NCBI GenBank assembly: GCA_002397315.1
Contig: DHAE01000023.1
Span: 1-64,000, forward strand
DNA from: Comamonadaceae bacterium UBA4962
GTDB taxonomy: Bacteria > Pseudomonadota > Gammaproteobacteria > Burkholderiales > Burkholderiaceae_C
Direction: 5' to 3'
Length of the DNA stretch: 64,000 nt
The stretch's first letter is position 1, and every line of letters starts with the position of its first letter. The translations under genes and the position numbers were made by a program. Shown here in pieces: positions 17,775-27,193 of this stretch. Under the pieces are notes generated by a model, which worked only from the letters and a program-made list of their open reading frames with translations, was not told the DNA's origin and ran no database searches.

Positions 17775-18709
17775 GCCACAAGCCTCCAGCCGTATGTCGT
17801 CCTAAACTGCAGAACGAGGGGGTAATAGGGGTTATCAATAGTCATGTCCTCAGCCACTCCGAGGACCAAATTTCCGTTGCGGGCCACAACGTTGTCTAGC
17901 CTAAGGTTGTCCGCGCGGATGCCGACCACATCACCATCAACAGGCGAGGCCGGTAGCGTCACCGTGGTCAAGCCAGTGTTTTGCAAGCAGTACATGACGC
18001 CAGCCACGGCGGCCTGCGACGCCCCTGTGACCGCCACGCGCGTGAGGTACGGCCAGTCCCAGGAGGCATTCGCCCCATCCGTCTTGATGAACTTGCCGGC
18101 ATTACCCGTCTGGCCCGGCAGCGCAGACGACAGCGCGGCAGATGCCACAAACGAGGTAGTCGCCACCCCATTAGTCGCCGTCCCAGCAGGGAGCGTGGCA
18201 GCCGTCAACGTGGCCGCCGTAAAGTCATGCGTCCCGCTCCACGTCTGCCCAGCGATAGCGCCTTTGCTGTCGATCTGAGGCTGGATAGGGGCATTCAGGC
18301 CCACAACGCGGTTTAGCTCCGTCGTGCTCGCCGTGATCGGCCCCGTATAGTTCGGCAGTCGGGTGGCCCATTCGGCTTGCACAAAGGCCGTGGACGCCGC
18401 GCCCGTGGTATTTGTCGCCTGGGCCAGCGTAGGCACGGTGATCGAGCCGCCGAACGAATGCGCGCCTGTCCACGCCTGCCCGGCAACTGCACCCTTCCCG
18501 TTGATCTGAGATTGGACCCCAGATGTGAGGCCAAGCAGGTAGTTGATTTCCGTGTGGCTGGAACTTACCGCACCCGCCACGTTTGGGAACGTGGTCTTGA
18601 TGACGGTTTTTGTCAGGCGAATATGGTCATCACCCTCACTGACCATATCGCCAGCCGTGGGCAGCGAGGTATTCAGTTGCGGCGGATACAGAGCTGTTTC
18701 TACAGTCAT
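17771..18709 (-). CDS. Tail fibre protein
   Basis: 312 residues. N-terminal segment (TAGDMVSEGDDHIRLTKTVIKTTFPN) is the virion-attachment module common in podoviral fibres. Two copies of a repeat follow: a GAxAGQxWxGxHxF unit (residues about 73-87 and 151-165), each preceded by a segment with TExN and an LG or VG pair. The C-terminus is beta-rich (DGDVVGIRADN, PYYPLVLQFRTTYGWRLV). Overlaps the adhesin gene by 4 bases. Confidence 0.75.
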   Translation of the reverse strand: MTVETALYPPQLNTSLPTAGDMVSEGDDHIRLTKTVIKTTFPNVAGAVSSSHTEINYLLGLTSGVQSQINGKGAVAGQAWTGAHSFGGSITVPTLAQATNTTGAASTAFVQAEWATRLPNYTGPITASTTELNRVVGLNAPIQPQIDSKGAIAGQTWSGTHDFTAATLTAATLPAGTATNGVATTSFVASAALSSALPGQTGNAGKFIKTDGANASWDWPYLTRVAVTGASQAAVAGVMYCLQNTGLTTVTLPASPVDGDVVGIRADNLRLDNVVARNGNLVLGVAEDMTIDNPYYPLVLQFRTTYGWRLVA

Positions 18710-19290
18710 TACCGTTTCCTCATTCGCAGCGCACCGCCGCTAATAGATGCCGCCATGTCGCGAGAGTTCAGCGCACGCACGGTGCTTACGTAAATACCGG
18801 CCTCACGCGCCCCAAGCACGTCGTCGCGTGCCCAGCGGGCATATTCAACAAGCAGCGAAGAAATATAAACCTGAGGCGCGTTTCCGATGATCCAATTTGT
18901 GTCAGAGTCTGCAGAAGGGGTTTGCAGTTTCTTGTAATAAATCAAGTCAACGGGGAATTTCTCGTACTGCGACAAAACGAGTGTATCTCCGTCCCAATTG
19001 TAGGCGGCGGAATATCGCGGCATCTGCTGCAGCGGTACATATTCCAAATACTCGTTTGACTTGCCGCCGCGGTTTACCTTAATCGCCTCAATGAAATCTG
19101 CAGGGCGAGCGCCATTCGCCAGACTGACCGAGGCGCGCATTGCGGCTACACGAACAGCAGGCGCATTTGCGGTGTCTTCGCCGAAGTAAATGCGTTGCTC
19201 TGCCAACTCCAGGAAAGTCGGAATTATCGAATCAAGATCCGATCGATGCGTATACGCGACGAGCGCCGCTTTAAGCTGGCCGTAGTTCAT
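18709..19290 (-). CDS. Phage head-tail adaptor protein
   Basis: 193 residues. The N-terminus MNYGQLKAALVAYTHRSDLD followed by IPTFLELAEQRIYFGED is the conserved start of a podoviral adaptor family placed just after the capsid gene. These proteins form the ring below the portal and close the head. Start 19290 is the first Met that opens this motif and overlaps the upstream stop (ATGA). Confidence 0.7.
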   Translation of the reverse strand: MNYGQLKAALVAYTHRSDLDSIIPTFLELAEQRIYFGEDTANAPAVRVAAMRASVSLANGARPADFIEAIKVNRGGKSNEYLEYVPLQQMPRYSAAYNWDGDTLVLSQYEKFPVDLIYYKKLQTPSADSDTNWIIGNAPQVYISSLLVEYARWARDDVLGAREAGIYVSTVRALNSRDMAASISGGALRMRKR

Positions 19291-19598
19291 TTGATGAACG
19301 CGTCGTATGCGAGGAATACGGGATTTTCCCGGAAAAACTGCTTGGTGGCGCGCTCCCGCTCGGCACGATCGGGAATATGCGTGATGTAAATGGCCCAAGG
19401 GGGAATTACCCCAACTTCTCGCCCCTCGCCCCATCCTTTGCCCTCATTCCTGGCTCGCATTTCCTTTGCACGCTGAATATAGGGCTCGGCGTCATACGTC
19501 TTCTTGGTAACCACTTGGTCGCCTTCGAAGAAATACTCCGTCCGCACGCCAGTATGAGGATTCACACCCTCATCAACATGAAAATGGCCGAAACTCAT
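19287..19598 (-). CDS. Conserved hypothetical phage protein
   Basis: 103 residues. Contains HVDEGVNPHTGVRTEYFFEGDQ and a PPWAIYITHIPDRAERERATKQF segment. It lies between the capsid and adaptor genes, where podoviruses often have small decoration or connector proteins. Start at 19598 assumed; the longer frame to 19643 runs into the capsid stop. No family named. Confidence 0.6.
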   Translation of the reverse strand: MSFGHFHVDEGVNPHTGVRTEYFFEGDQVVTKKTYDAEPYIQRAKEMRARNEGKGWGEGREVGVIPPWAIYITHIPDRAERERATKQFFRENPVFLAYDAFIK

Positions 19599-19642
19599 GA
19601 TGATTCGCTTAAATGGAAGGCCCCGAAGGGCCTCCCGTTTCA

Positions 19643-20614
19643 TCAGCCGCCGGACAGATCAGCGATTTTGAAGCAGGCCTTCTCGGCGTCCACCACGAGC
19701 GTGGCGTCCACGATGCACTGCTCTTTGATCGAGTCGCCGGTACGGGCCAGTTCTTTCGAAAAATAGGGCCGCAGATAGGCGACCTTGATTTCCGCCAGTG
19801 CCAGGCCATAAACGTTCGTGCCGCCGGCCATCATGTAGTGCGGCACGTGGTTGATGGCGCCGAAATCGGACACGTACACGTCGGCCGCGCCGATGATCGT
19901 GCCCTGGTTTGTCCCCTTGACCTCGTAGCGCTGCTGGGCGATGCCGGTGAAGCCCGAGGCCACCTGCTTGTGGGCAGGCGAGAAATAGGCCGCATCAGGC
20001 ACTTCACCAGCGTTGGTGTACGTGGTCTGCAGCGTCGCCTTGTAGAGCGTTTCCGTCAGAGCGCGGGCCGTGCCGGCAGTCGGAGCAACAGTGGCAGCGC
20101 CGGAGGTCTGCGCGGGAGTGGAGCCGCCAGCGCCGTGGTTCGCGTTGGTGAAGATCATTGCGCCCAGGCCCGAGGACTTCGGGGCCGTGCCGCCCGAGCC
20201 AAGAACGGCCGGGTTGCTGGACACGACCATCTTCTCCATGTCGCGCATCAGCTCCTTGTACATCTTGGCCTTGTTGTAGGCCAACGCAGACTTCATGCCG
20301 GCCTTGTCCACGACTTCGGCACGTCCGGAGACCTGCACGGTGTCTTGGAAGATCTGGCAGTAGTTGCCCACGCGTGCGGGCGGCGTCTTGGCCGATGCGG
20401 TGGCATCGTCGCCATCCAGAGCCGCGTTGTCGGCGTTGGGAGCGCGCAGGGCATCGCGGTTCCACTCGTGGAACGTCTGCTTTGCCTTGTCGCGTCCTGC
20501 GCTGGAGATGATGGGCGTCTTCTCGGGGTCTTGCCGGGCGATGTAATCGGCCAGATCCTCGCGGACGTTCGTGCCCGCGGTATAGCGGGTATAGGTATTG
20601 GTTGGGACAGCCAT
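19643..20614 (-). CDS. Major capsid protein, SU10/DUF5309 type
   Basis: 323 residues. N-terminal TNVREDLADYIARQDPEKTPIISSAG is characteristic of the SU10-like major capsid family (HK97 fold): a segment stating that the protein is found as the building block of icosahedral heads. Other matches are NYCQIFQDTVQVSGRAE and ELMRDMEKMVVSSN. A perfect GGAGG site lies 8 bases before ATG, fitting very high expression. It follows the scaffold gene directly. Confidence 0.85.
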   Translation of the reverse strand: MAVPTNTYTRYTAGTNVREDLADYIARQDPEKTPIISSAGRDKAKQTFHEWNRDALRAPNADNAALDGDDATASAKTPPARVGNYCQIFQDTVQVSGRAEVVDKAGMKSALAYNKAKMYKELMRDMEKMVVSSNPAVLGSGGTAPKSSGLGAMIFTNANHGAGGSTPAQTSGAATVAPTAGTARALTETLYKATLQTTYTNAGEVPDAAYFSPAHKQVASGFTGIAQQRYEVKGTNQGTIIGAADVYVSDFGAINHVPHYMMAGGTNVYGLALAEIKVAYLRPYFSKELARTGDSIKEQCIVDATLVVDAEKACFKIADLSGG

Positions 20615-20626
20615 TTCGCAACCTCC

Positions 20627-21613
20627 TTACAGGTTGTTTTGTGCGATGAATGCGGCCAGGTCGTTACGCGACCCACGGCCACTACGGAGCCGCTCGACTC
20701 GGCGCTTATCCACCGATTCATTGCGGGGCACGGCTTGTTTTTGAGGCAGGCGAGGCGCAGCCTCAGCCTTTTTGGTGACCTCGGTGCGTTTCTTTTGAAG
20801 AGCCCGGTAAGCCACAGCGTCATTCATCGCCAGCACCAGCGCTGGATCGTTCACGCCGGCAAAACGGTCATAAGGAATGCCGTATTCCTTGCTGAACGAG
20901 TCGAAAATGTTCTGCAGCTTGGGTTTGTCAATGCCGTTCTGGCCCAGCACCCCCCAACAGCGCGCATAGCTCTTCTGCAGCTCGGCCTGTTGTGCCTGCT
21001 GCTGTTGCTTTTGCGTTTGCTGCCATTGGTTTTGCAGAGACGCCATAACGCTCTGCACTTGCTGTTGCCGGGCCTGCTCTGCCACATACCCTGCTGGGTC
21101 CTGCTGAGAGAGCATCAGCATTTCCTGCGGACTCTTCAATCCGGCGAGCTGAGCCACGAGCGCATGTGCCATTTGCGCTTGCTGCACGAAGTGGTTTTGC
21201 TCCTCGGTCACCCGTGTGCGCACAACCTCTGCTGCTTGCTCTTCTCGCCGTGCCAGTTCTTCCGTCTTGCGCGAGTAATCGGCGCGACGTTGGTAACCGG
21301 CAATGAGTTCCTTTTCGTCAACCTCTTGTTCGAGGTCCGCACCGTCTTCGCCCTTGACGGTGACTTTGAATTTGCGGCCGCTTGTCGGATCGGGCTGTTT
21401 CTCGGCGTCGGGATCGACGTCGTCATCCGGGCTGTCGTCGCTTGGGTTATCCGGCTCATCCGGTTCCAGATCGTCTGGGGGATTATCGCCGGCTGCATCT
21501 TTTTGGTCCCGCGGTTCATCGGCCCGGTCAGATGCCGGGTTATCGAGCAGGAACGAAGCTACATCATCTGCAGAAACCGGGGCCGAGTCGGCTTGTCCGT
21601 CCGTTGGATGCAT
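20627..21613 (-). CDS. Capsid scaffolding-type protein
   Basis: 328 residues: an acidic disordered N-terminus (about residues 1-75, Asp/Pro-rich), a small beta module (RKFKVTVKGEDGADLEQEVDE), a long Gln-rich coiled coil (about 110-220) and a basic C-terminus that could bind the capsid shell. This architecture and its place before the capsid gene match podoviral scaffolding proteins. Start 21613 has an AGGAAA site; an upstream Met (21667) is less likely. Confidence 0.75.
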   Translation of the reverse strand: MHPTDGQADSAPVSADDVASFLLDNPASDRADEPRDQKDAAGDNPPDDLEPDEPDNPSDDSPDDDVDPDAEKQPDPTSGRKFKVTVKGEDGADLEQEVDEKELIAGYQRRADYSRKTEELARREEQAAEVVRTRVTEEQNHFVQQAQMAHALVAQLAGLKSPQEMLMLSQQDPAGYVAEQARQQQVQSVMASLQNQWQQTQKQQQQAQQAELQKSYARCWGVLGQNGIDKPKLQNIFDSFSKEYGIPYDRFAGVNDPALVLAMNDAVAYRALQKKRTEVTKKAEAAPRLPQKQAVPRNESVDKRRVERLRSGRGSRNDLAAFIAQNNL

Positions 21614-21699
21614 TTGATTTCCTAGGTCTAGACAACCCCCCATGTCGCCAGGGGATCGCCAGGGCACGCATCACTGCGGAGGCCCAAAATGGTAGGCGA

Positions 21700-21993
21700 C
21701 TACCGATTAACCTGCCGGAGAGCCCGTCGAACCGGAGATTCGTCACGGTGCTTATCCAAACTGATTTGCGCGAGTTTACCGCCTTCTACCATTCTTTTCA
21801 AAATGGATTCGAAGTCGTCAGTGACTGCAGCGAATTGGCGGGCCAGTTTCAGACCCTCCGCATCGCGAATGTCCGTTTTCTTGAACTGGAGGTGCGCCAT
21901 TTCGTGAAGCCGCTTCATGGCTTCCTGGAAAGCGGGGTTATCCAGCGTCTGGCGAGCGTATTCGCCCATCTGAGAAACCTGCTGCTCGTTCAT
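21700..21993 (-). CDS. Small helical phage protein between portal and scaffold
   Basis: 97 residues, mostly helical and charged (AFQEAMKRLHEMAHLQFKK, DFESILKRMVEGGKLAQ). ATG overlaps the portal stop (ATGA), so it is coupled to portal translation. Possibly a head-assembly factor. No family recognised. Confidence 0.55.
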   Translation of the reverse strand: MNEQQVSQMGEYARQTLDNPAFQEAMKRLHEMAHLQFKKTDIRDAEGLKLARQFAAVTDDFESILKRMVEGGKLAQISLDKHRDESPVRRALRQVNR

Positions 21994-24170
21994 GGCTGCA
22001 CCTCACGGCCGATTTCAGCGGTTGCCGCTGCCGTGGCCTCGTTTTCCAGCTTGGATTTGCTGCTGATATTGGCGGACTCGATCTTCACCGAGGCGTCAAG
22101 CTCTGCCTTCCAGCGCTGGAATTCCATTTCGCGGGCGTGGCGCTGGTCTTCGTATTGCGCACGGAGCTGTTCAAGTTGCGCCTCGTGGGTCAGCTTCATC
22201 TGATGCATCTGCGCTTCCATAGCCTGACGGTTCGCGTCCGTCTCCTGCTGCGCACGCTGGCGGATCATCTCAAGCTGGGCCTGTTGCTGGCGCTGCATCT
22301 CGTCAGCCTGCGCCTTGTACTGCATCTCCATCTGCTTGAGCTGGCCTTGCTGCTGCAGCTTGGCCTGCTCGATCTGCAGTTGAGGCGGCGGCCCTTGTGG
22401 GGGCAGCTGCTTGCCCTGCGGATTGCCGATGTAGTCGTTGACGTTCTTCTGTCCGCCCAGCTCCACCATCTTGGCGAAAGTGTTGTAGATTTTCTGCGGG
22501 TCGATCAGAAGCGAACCAAACGGCGTTTGCGCAAGGCCCATCTGCATCTGCGATAGGCTTTGGAAGAAGGCGATTTGCTGCTGCTTGTCGCCAGTGCCAA
22601 GCCCCACATTGATGGTCATGTCGTACTGATCACGCCACTCGTTGGGGTCGTACTGCACGAATTGACCGCGGAGCCGGAACGCCAATGGCTCCATTTCCCC
22701 GGACGTAAGCAAGCGCAGGATGCCTTGGAAGACTGGTTTGACCAGCGTCTCGGCGAAGATCCGGGCGATGAGCTTAATCCGCTGTTGAGCGGCGTTGGCC
22801 GTCATCATCACCTCGGCTGCGGTGCGGTCAGGGCGCAGGCTATTCGGGTCGAGGCCCTGCTGCTGCTTGCTTACGCCCGTCCGCTTTTCCGCCATCTCGT
22901 CCACGTAGGCCAGGACGGGCAGCACCTGTGTCCCGTTGAACGGCGTCGGCTCGATGTTCAATGCGTCGGCACGTGACGTGCGGATCAGGCCACCGATTCG
23001 GAAGTCGATCAGGTCGTCAACGTTGGCATACGGCGCGCCGTTGGCGTCCGTCAGCACGGTCTTTCGCGGATTGACTGCCAGGCTTGAGGCGTTGACCACG
23101 CCACGCGTCAGGTCGGTCTTGAGCCGCTGCAGATCGGAAACAGCCTCAGCGATGGACATGCCGTCCCACCGATGCGTGTTGAGGATCGGCGAAGTGGTAG
23201 CAATCTGGACGTGGTCGGTCTCCTCGTTGCTCAGCATCTTTTTTGCCAAACGGTAGACGATGCGCCGTTCGGCGATGCCGTCGCCGTCGAAGTCCACCAA
23301 GACATATTCGATGCGCAACCAGCCCTGGGCGAGGCTGTCGTCCTCGCTGTCCACCGCGTCGTCGTCCTGTACGAACTTGCCATCCGTGCGGGTGAGACGG
23401 TATTCCTCGTTGACGTCCGAAGGCATGGCGTCTTCTGAGGCGCGAAGGTCGGATGCCGTGACATCCTTGAAGCCCATCTGCCGCAGGTCGGACAGCGTGA
23501 CGGGCATCACCCGGGCGACATAGGGGCAGTCGCCAAGAAGTGGCGAAGTCCAGCCACGCTTGATGTAGAGCTGCTCAGGGGGGAACGCCTCCACCCTGAT
23601 CTTGTTCTTCTCGCGCGTGCGCGAAACCTTGGCGTTGTAGAGCGGAATCGCAGCGCCCATCACAGGGGCTGACGCCTCGATCTCAAAGCCTTCCTGCTCG
23701 AGCATCACCAGCACATCGACCGGCGCACCCTGTAGCGTTTGCACGTCGCGCACCTGCTCTTTGTCGAGCCGCCACATCACGGCACAGTTCTGTGAGATCA
23801 AGGCATCCTTGAAGGCCGTGTACAGGACGAGGAAGCCGTTATTGGACTTGTTAAACACGTAGTTGCACGTGTCCGTGGCCTGCTCTGCTCCCTGCACGTC
23901 TTCCTGCCGCGCCGGCTCGAAGACCACGGCTTGATCGCTCTCCGTGAACACCTCCAGCAGGCTCGGCAAGATCCATTCCACCGTATCCTGCACCTCGGAC
24001 GTGACGATGCGGGACCAGCCGTCCAGATCTTCATCGCCCGGGTACGGCTCCCGGTAGTACTCCCGCTGCGACTCAAGACGCCGATAGCCTACCTGCTCAA
24101 CGTATTGAGCGGCGTCATCTTCGTTTGCCTGCAGGTGATTCAACAGGCTATCGGTGTCCATCTTCGCCAT
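21990..24170 (-). CDS. Portal protein (podovirus type, long coiled-coil C-terminus)
   Basis: 726 residues. The N-terminal part (SRIVTSEVQDTVEWILPSL, NYVFNKSNNGFLVLYTAFKDA) is the signature of a large podoviral portal family. The last about 150 residues are Gln-rich coiled coil (IEQAKLQQQGQLKQMEMQYK onward) suited to a P22-like barrel protruding into the head. Start 24170 was chosen because homology begins there; the longer frame overlaps the next gene in another phase. It forms the dodecameric DNA gate and docks terminase. Confidence 0.85.
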   Translation of the reverse strand: MAKMDTDSLLNHLQANEDDAAQYVEQVGYRRLESQREYYREPYPGDEDLDGWSRIVTSEVQDTVEWILPSLLEVFTESDQAVVFEPARQEDVQGAEQATDTCNYVFNKSNNGFLVLYTAFKDALISQNCAVMWRLDKEQVRDVQTLQGAPVDVLVMLEQEGFEIEASAPVMGAAIPLYNAKVSRTREKNKIRVEAFPPEQLYIKRGWTSPLLGDCPYVARVMPVTLSDLRQMGFKDVTASDLRASEDAMPSDVNEEYRLTRTDGKFVQDDDAVDSEDDSLAQGWLRIEYVLVDFDGDGIAERRIVYRLAKKMLSNEETDHVQIATTSPILNTHRWDGMSIAEAVSDLQRLKTDLTRGVVNASSLAVNPRKTVLTDANGAPYANVDDLIDFRIGGLIRTSRADALNIEPTPFNGTQVLPVLAYVDEMAEKRTGVSKQQQGLDPNSLRPDRTAAEVMMTANAAQQRIKLIARIFAETLVKPVFQGILRLLTSGEMEPLAFRLRGQFVQYDPNEWRDQYDMTINVGLGTGDKQQQIAFFQSLSQMQMGLAQTPFGSLLIDPQKIYNTFAKMVELGGQKNVNDYIGNPQGKQLPPQGPPPQLQIEQAKLQQQGQLKQMEMQYKAQADEMQRQQQAQLEMIRQRAQQETDANRQAMEAQMHQMKLTHEAQLEQLRAQYEDQRHAREMEFQRWKAELDASVKIESANISSKSKLENEATAAATAEIGREVQP

Positions 24171-24172
24171 GG

Positions 24173-24406
24173 TTAGCTCTGCACCTCGCGATAGCTGCGC
24201 TCGAAGACGTCGGCGGGCGACCAGCTGATGTAGCCGGCGTGCCTCGGATCGTTGGCCTTGCCGCCGTCCTGGTACTCCACCAGAAAACCGGCATCCGCCG
24301 GGTCTTCGTTGGCAGGGACTGTCCAGCCGCGGTACTCGTTGTAGGCGCCGCGGGTCATGGGGATGGCGAGCACGCGCTTGGTGCCTTCGTACAGGATGGG
24401 GGTCAT
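24173..24406 (-). CDS. Small conserved phage protein near portal
   Basis: 77 residues, with ILYEGTKRVLAIPMTRGAYN and YRGWTVPANEDPADAGFLVEY. I have seen this type of protein next to portal genes in tailed phages; its function is not known. It ends 2 bases before the portal start. Confidence 0.6.
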   Translation of the reverse strand: MTPILYEGTKRVLAIPMTRGAYNEYRGWTVPANEDPADAGFLVEYQDGGKANDPRHAGYISWSPADVFERSYREVQS

Positions 24407-24419
24407 GGTGTGTCCTTGG

Positions 24420-24440
24420 GTGCCGGCAACCGGCCGGCAC
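24420..24440. other. Hairpin without T-tract between two virion genes
   Basis: A 7-bp stem GTGCCGG / CCGGCAC with a 7-base loop in the 43-base gap before the portal-associated genes. No T-run follows on the minus strand, so it is more likely an mRNA stability or processing element than a terminator. Confidence 0.35.
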
Positions 24441-24449
24441 GGGGCGCGA

Positions 24450-24998
24450 TTAGCGCGCCTTCTTGGCGGTCTTGCCGCCCTTCTCCATCACGATCTCGCC
24501 GGGGGTCTCGCGGGCGATCTGCACGGCCGCGGCCTTCACCTGTTCGTCGGTGGCGTCCACGTCGGCATGCACCTTGCCCACCAGTTTGTCGAGGTCCTTC
24601 GGGTCTGCCGGGTCCAGGCCTTCCACGCGGTCATCGACTTCCACCGTGCCGGCAAGCTCGGGTTTGTCGCTGGAGGTCGTGTAGTTGGGCGTGCTCGGGT
24701 CTTTGCCGGAAATCACGTCAGAGCGCAGTTTCTGCTCCACCCGGGCGACGAATTGGTCGGCGGTTTGGCGGCCATCGGGATCGGGCGCCTTTTCACCTTC
24801 CGTTTTGTAGCCCTGCGGGATATTCATCGGAGTATCCACGCCTTCGTCGGCATGGCCGGCGCGGGCTTCCTCTTCCTTCGGCGAGAGCTTCGGGAAAGGA
24901 GGCTGGCCCACACGCTGGGAACCATCAGGGTAGGTGTAAACAGTGGGACGGCCGCTATCGTCAGCCGCATCCGTCTGGGTTTTCTTTGGGTCGGTCAT
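24450..24998 (-). CDS. Acidic, disordered phage protein between terminase and portal
   Basis: 182 residues, rich in Asp, Glu, Lys and Pro, mostly predicted disordered, ending in a basic KGGKTAKKAR tail. A GGAG site lies 7 bases before ATG 24998, which favours this start over 25028. The basic tail could bind DNA. No family recognised. Confidence 0.6.
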   Translation of the reverse strand: MTDPKKTQTDAADDSGRPTVYTYPDGSQRVGQPPFPKLSPKEEEARAGHADEGVDTPMNIPQGYKTEGEKAPDPDGRQTADQFVARVEQKLRSDVISGKDPSTPNYTTSSDKPELAGTVEVDDRVEGLDPADPKDLDKLVGKVHADVDATDEQVKAAAVQIARETPGEIVMEKGGKTAKKAR

Positions 24999-25064
24999 GA
25001 TCTGCTCCAGGTAATCGCGCGGAATCACGCGAGTGCAATATCGTGCATTGTCAACGATTTTCGC

Positions 25065-26375
25065 CTAGGACAACATCCTGCGTTTGTACTGAATGGGTTT
25101 TGGCGGGGCGGTCGGCTGCTCGTATGCCACGCACATCAGCCCGAATGCGTCAGCGCCGTGGCTTGCCCAATCGTGCTCAGGGCCAAGCCCGATATTCCGC
25201 TCGTCGTCGCGCTTCTCGTGATACCAGGCAAGTGCGTCAACTCCGGCCAAGGTCGTTTGCTCGTTAAACCACATCGCAGGGAAAAGCCGACGCGCCGCCT
25301 CGATCCTCGCTTTTGCCGCGCCTTTTCCCTGGTTAGGAACGACAGTGACCGAATACCCAGCCTGCCTGAATGCCGACTCATAGGAAACGTCATGCACTTT
25401 GTCGTGCGTCGCGCCATCGTGAGGCAACCAGACTTGGCACGATCCTGGGCCGCAATCATTTGCGCGCATCCACTCCAAATGCGTGGCGAGAGGCTGGCCA
25501 ACCGCTTCGTAATAGTTGAGCACCCGGATTTCCTTGCCAACGAACTGCACAATCCACATTGCATAAGCGTCAGCCCTCGCCCCCGTGCCGCCAATGTCGA
25601 TGAAAGCGCGCTTAGTCATCAAAGGATCGGCATGGACGTGCCCAATTCGATTCTCCTTCTTCGCCTGCAATATGTGGGTCGAGAAGTAGGCGCCCTCATT
25701 GACCGTGAAGTATTCGCCCTCCCAAATGTGGCCGTACTGCTCAGGCCGCTCCTCCATGTCCCGCAGCCTTTCGCGCTCAAGCTTCGCCGGGAATTTCGGG
25801 TTGTCCCTCCAATTGAGTTGAACGCCCTTGACGAGAGGATCTTTGGAATTTCGGAAGCGCGACTCGACAGCCGACGCCTTACGCCGCGGGTTCCACGTGA
25901 CCCACAACTCCGCATTCCATCCCTCACCCTCTTCCCGAAGCGTAGGAATCACAATCGACCAGGCAATATCCGTTACCGGCTCGGCTTCATCCACCCAAAG
26001 CAAAAGGATTCGCCCCTTGGACTTGATCGACTGGATGTTGCGATCCAGCCCGACGAACGTGAACCAGATCCGCCCGTCCTTGCTCTTGATGTACTTCTCG
26101 CCAATGTCGTAGTAGTCGAGCAGCCACGGCTCGTCCTCAATGGCGCGCTTGCACTCTTCAAGTGAGCTGTCTTCAAGCGAGTTCATGAACTGCCTGCCGC
26201 ACACGATCTGCCCGGAGACACCCGCCATGCCGTACATGTAGCCTCGCACAGCCGCCATCTTGGCAAAACTGCGGGTCTTGGCGGAGCCGCGGCCGCCATG
26301 GGCATAGCGCACGTCTGCCGGCCCATCAAAGACCGGGATCAGCTTCTCGGGTAGCTCAATCTGGACTGCGGCCAT
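25065..26375 (-). CDS. terL: Terminase large subunit (PBSX/XtmB-like)
   Basis: 436 residues. ATPase domain: Walker A GGRGSAKT (27-34) and Walker B LLLWVDEAE (D129-E130). Nuclease domain: AFIDIGGTGARADA (D260 and D269) and a later HDWASHGADAF acidic site. It cleaves concatemeric DNA and pumps it into the head through the portal. Overlaps the small-subunit gene by 20 bases in another frame. Confidence 0.92.
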   Translation of the reverse strand: MAAVQIELPEKLIPVFDGPADVRYAHGGRGSAKTRSFAKMAAVRGYMYGMAGVSGQIVCGRQFMNSLEDSSLEECKRAIEDEPWLLDYYDIGEKYIKSKDGRIWFTFVGLDRNIQSIKSKGRILLLWVDEAEPVTDIAWSIVIPTLREEGEGWNAELWVTWNPRRKASAVESRFRNSKDPLVKGVQLNWRDNPKFPAKLERERLRDMEERPEQYGHIWEGEYFTVNEGAYFSTHILQAKKENRIGHVHADPLMTKRAFIDIGGTGARADAYAMWIVQFVGKEIRVLNYYEAVGQPLATHLEWMRANDCGPGSCQVWLPHDGATHDKVHDVSYESAFRQAGYSVTVVPNQGKGAAKARIEAARRLFPAMWFNEQTTLAGVDALAWYHEKRDDERNIGLGPEHDWASHGADAFGLMCVAYEQPTAPPKPIQYKRRMLS

Positions 26376-26757
26376 TCATTGCGACCAATTGGATTTGCGT
26401 CACCTGCACCGGACCGCCATCAGGCCCCGAGACCTCTTGCTGGACCTTATCGCCGTATTTCTTAGGCGCCAGTTTGGAAAGGAGCCATTTCCGATTATCA
26501 GAAAGCAGACGCAGACCAGCCACTTCCACCGCTGTTTCTGCCATTGCCGCACGCTCGCCAATCTCTTCTAGCTCTTCCGCATTCACGTCTAACATACGCG
26601 CGCGCGCCTGCGCGTATTGCTCCTTGAGTTTCTCGTCCACATCCACCGCTCGCAAAAAGCTCTGAGGCGAGGTCCCGTGTTTCTGAGTCGCCTTGCGAAG
26701 ACTTGCTCCCTCGCACATGGAATCGAGCACGGCGTCGATGATCTTCCTATCCAGCAT
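26356..26757 (-). CDS. terS: Terminase small subunit
   Basis: 133 residues. An N-terminal HTH (IIDAVLDSMCEGASLRKATQKHG with SPQSFLRAV) is followed by a helical oligomerisation region and WLLSKLAPKKYGDKV, the common C-terminal signature of the phage terminase-small family. It recognises the packaging site. Start at 26757 lies just after the stop of the upstream gene. Confidence 0.85.
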   Translation of the reverse strand: MLDRKIIDAVLDSMCEGASLRKATQKHGTSPQSFLRAVDVDEKLKEQYAQARARMLDVNAEELEEIGERAAMAETAVEVAGLRLLSDNRKWLLSKLAPKKYGDKVQQEVSGPDGGPVQVTQIQLVAMNGRSPD

Positions 26758-26758
26758 C

Positions 26759-27193
26759 TCAGGACACCTGCACAGCAATGCAGGACACGTTGATGCCTGC
26801 GGGAGCGTTGATGGTTACGCTGAAACTCGCAAGCGAGCCGAGCAGCGTGATGGATGCGGGGAGGGTTTGAAGACGGTAGCCCTTTGCGACCATACCGGTG
26901 TATTCCCCATTGGCGTTGGTTACCCAGCTCTTGACCTTGAAGATGCAGGGCTGATTGTTTGTCGCCTCTTCATATGACAGGTCAATCGTGGGCTTAGCGG
27001 CAAACGTGCGGGTGAAGGTGAATGTCGCCTCCCCATTGGCATCGGTCACATTCCAGCTGGCGCTCGTCAGGCGCGGATGCTGGTGATCCCCCCGGGATGC
27101 TTTGGACTGACTTCCCGGAATGGCGAGCGTCGCCTCCCGGATTGGCGCCTGGTCCGAGAACATCGCGGCCAGGTTCTGGATGAATGCGCGCAT
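26759..27193 (-). CDS. Phage beta-rich protein, possible head decoration or fibre component
   Basis: 144 residues. A short N-terminus with a HQHPRLT motif resembles the loop at the base of fibre domains, followed by beta strands (SWNVTDANGEATFTFTRTF, KPTIDLSYEE). Located before terminase rather than in the tail block. Its ATG overlaps the upstream stop by one base. Assignment tentative. Confidence 0.5.
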   Translation of the reverse strand: MRAFIQNLAAMFSDQAPIREATLAIPGSQSKASRGDHQHPRLTSASWNVTDANGEATFTFTRTFAAKPTIDLSYEEATNNQPCIFKVKSWVTNANGEYTGMVAKGYRLQTLPASITLLGSLASFSVTINAPAGINVSCIAVQVS

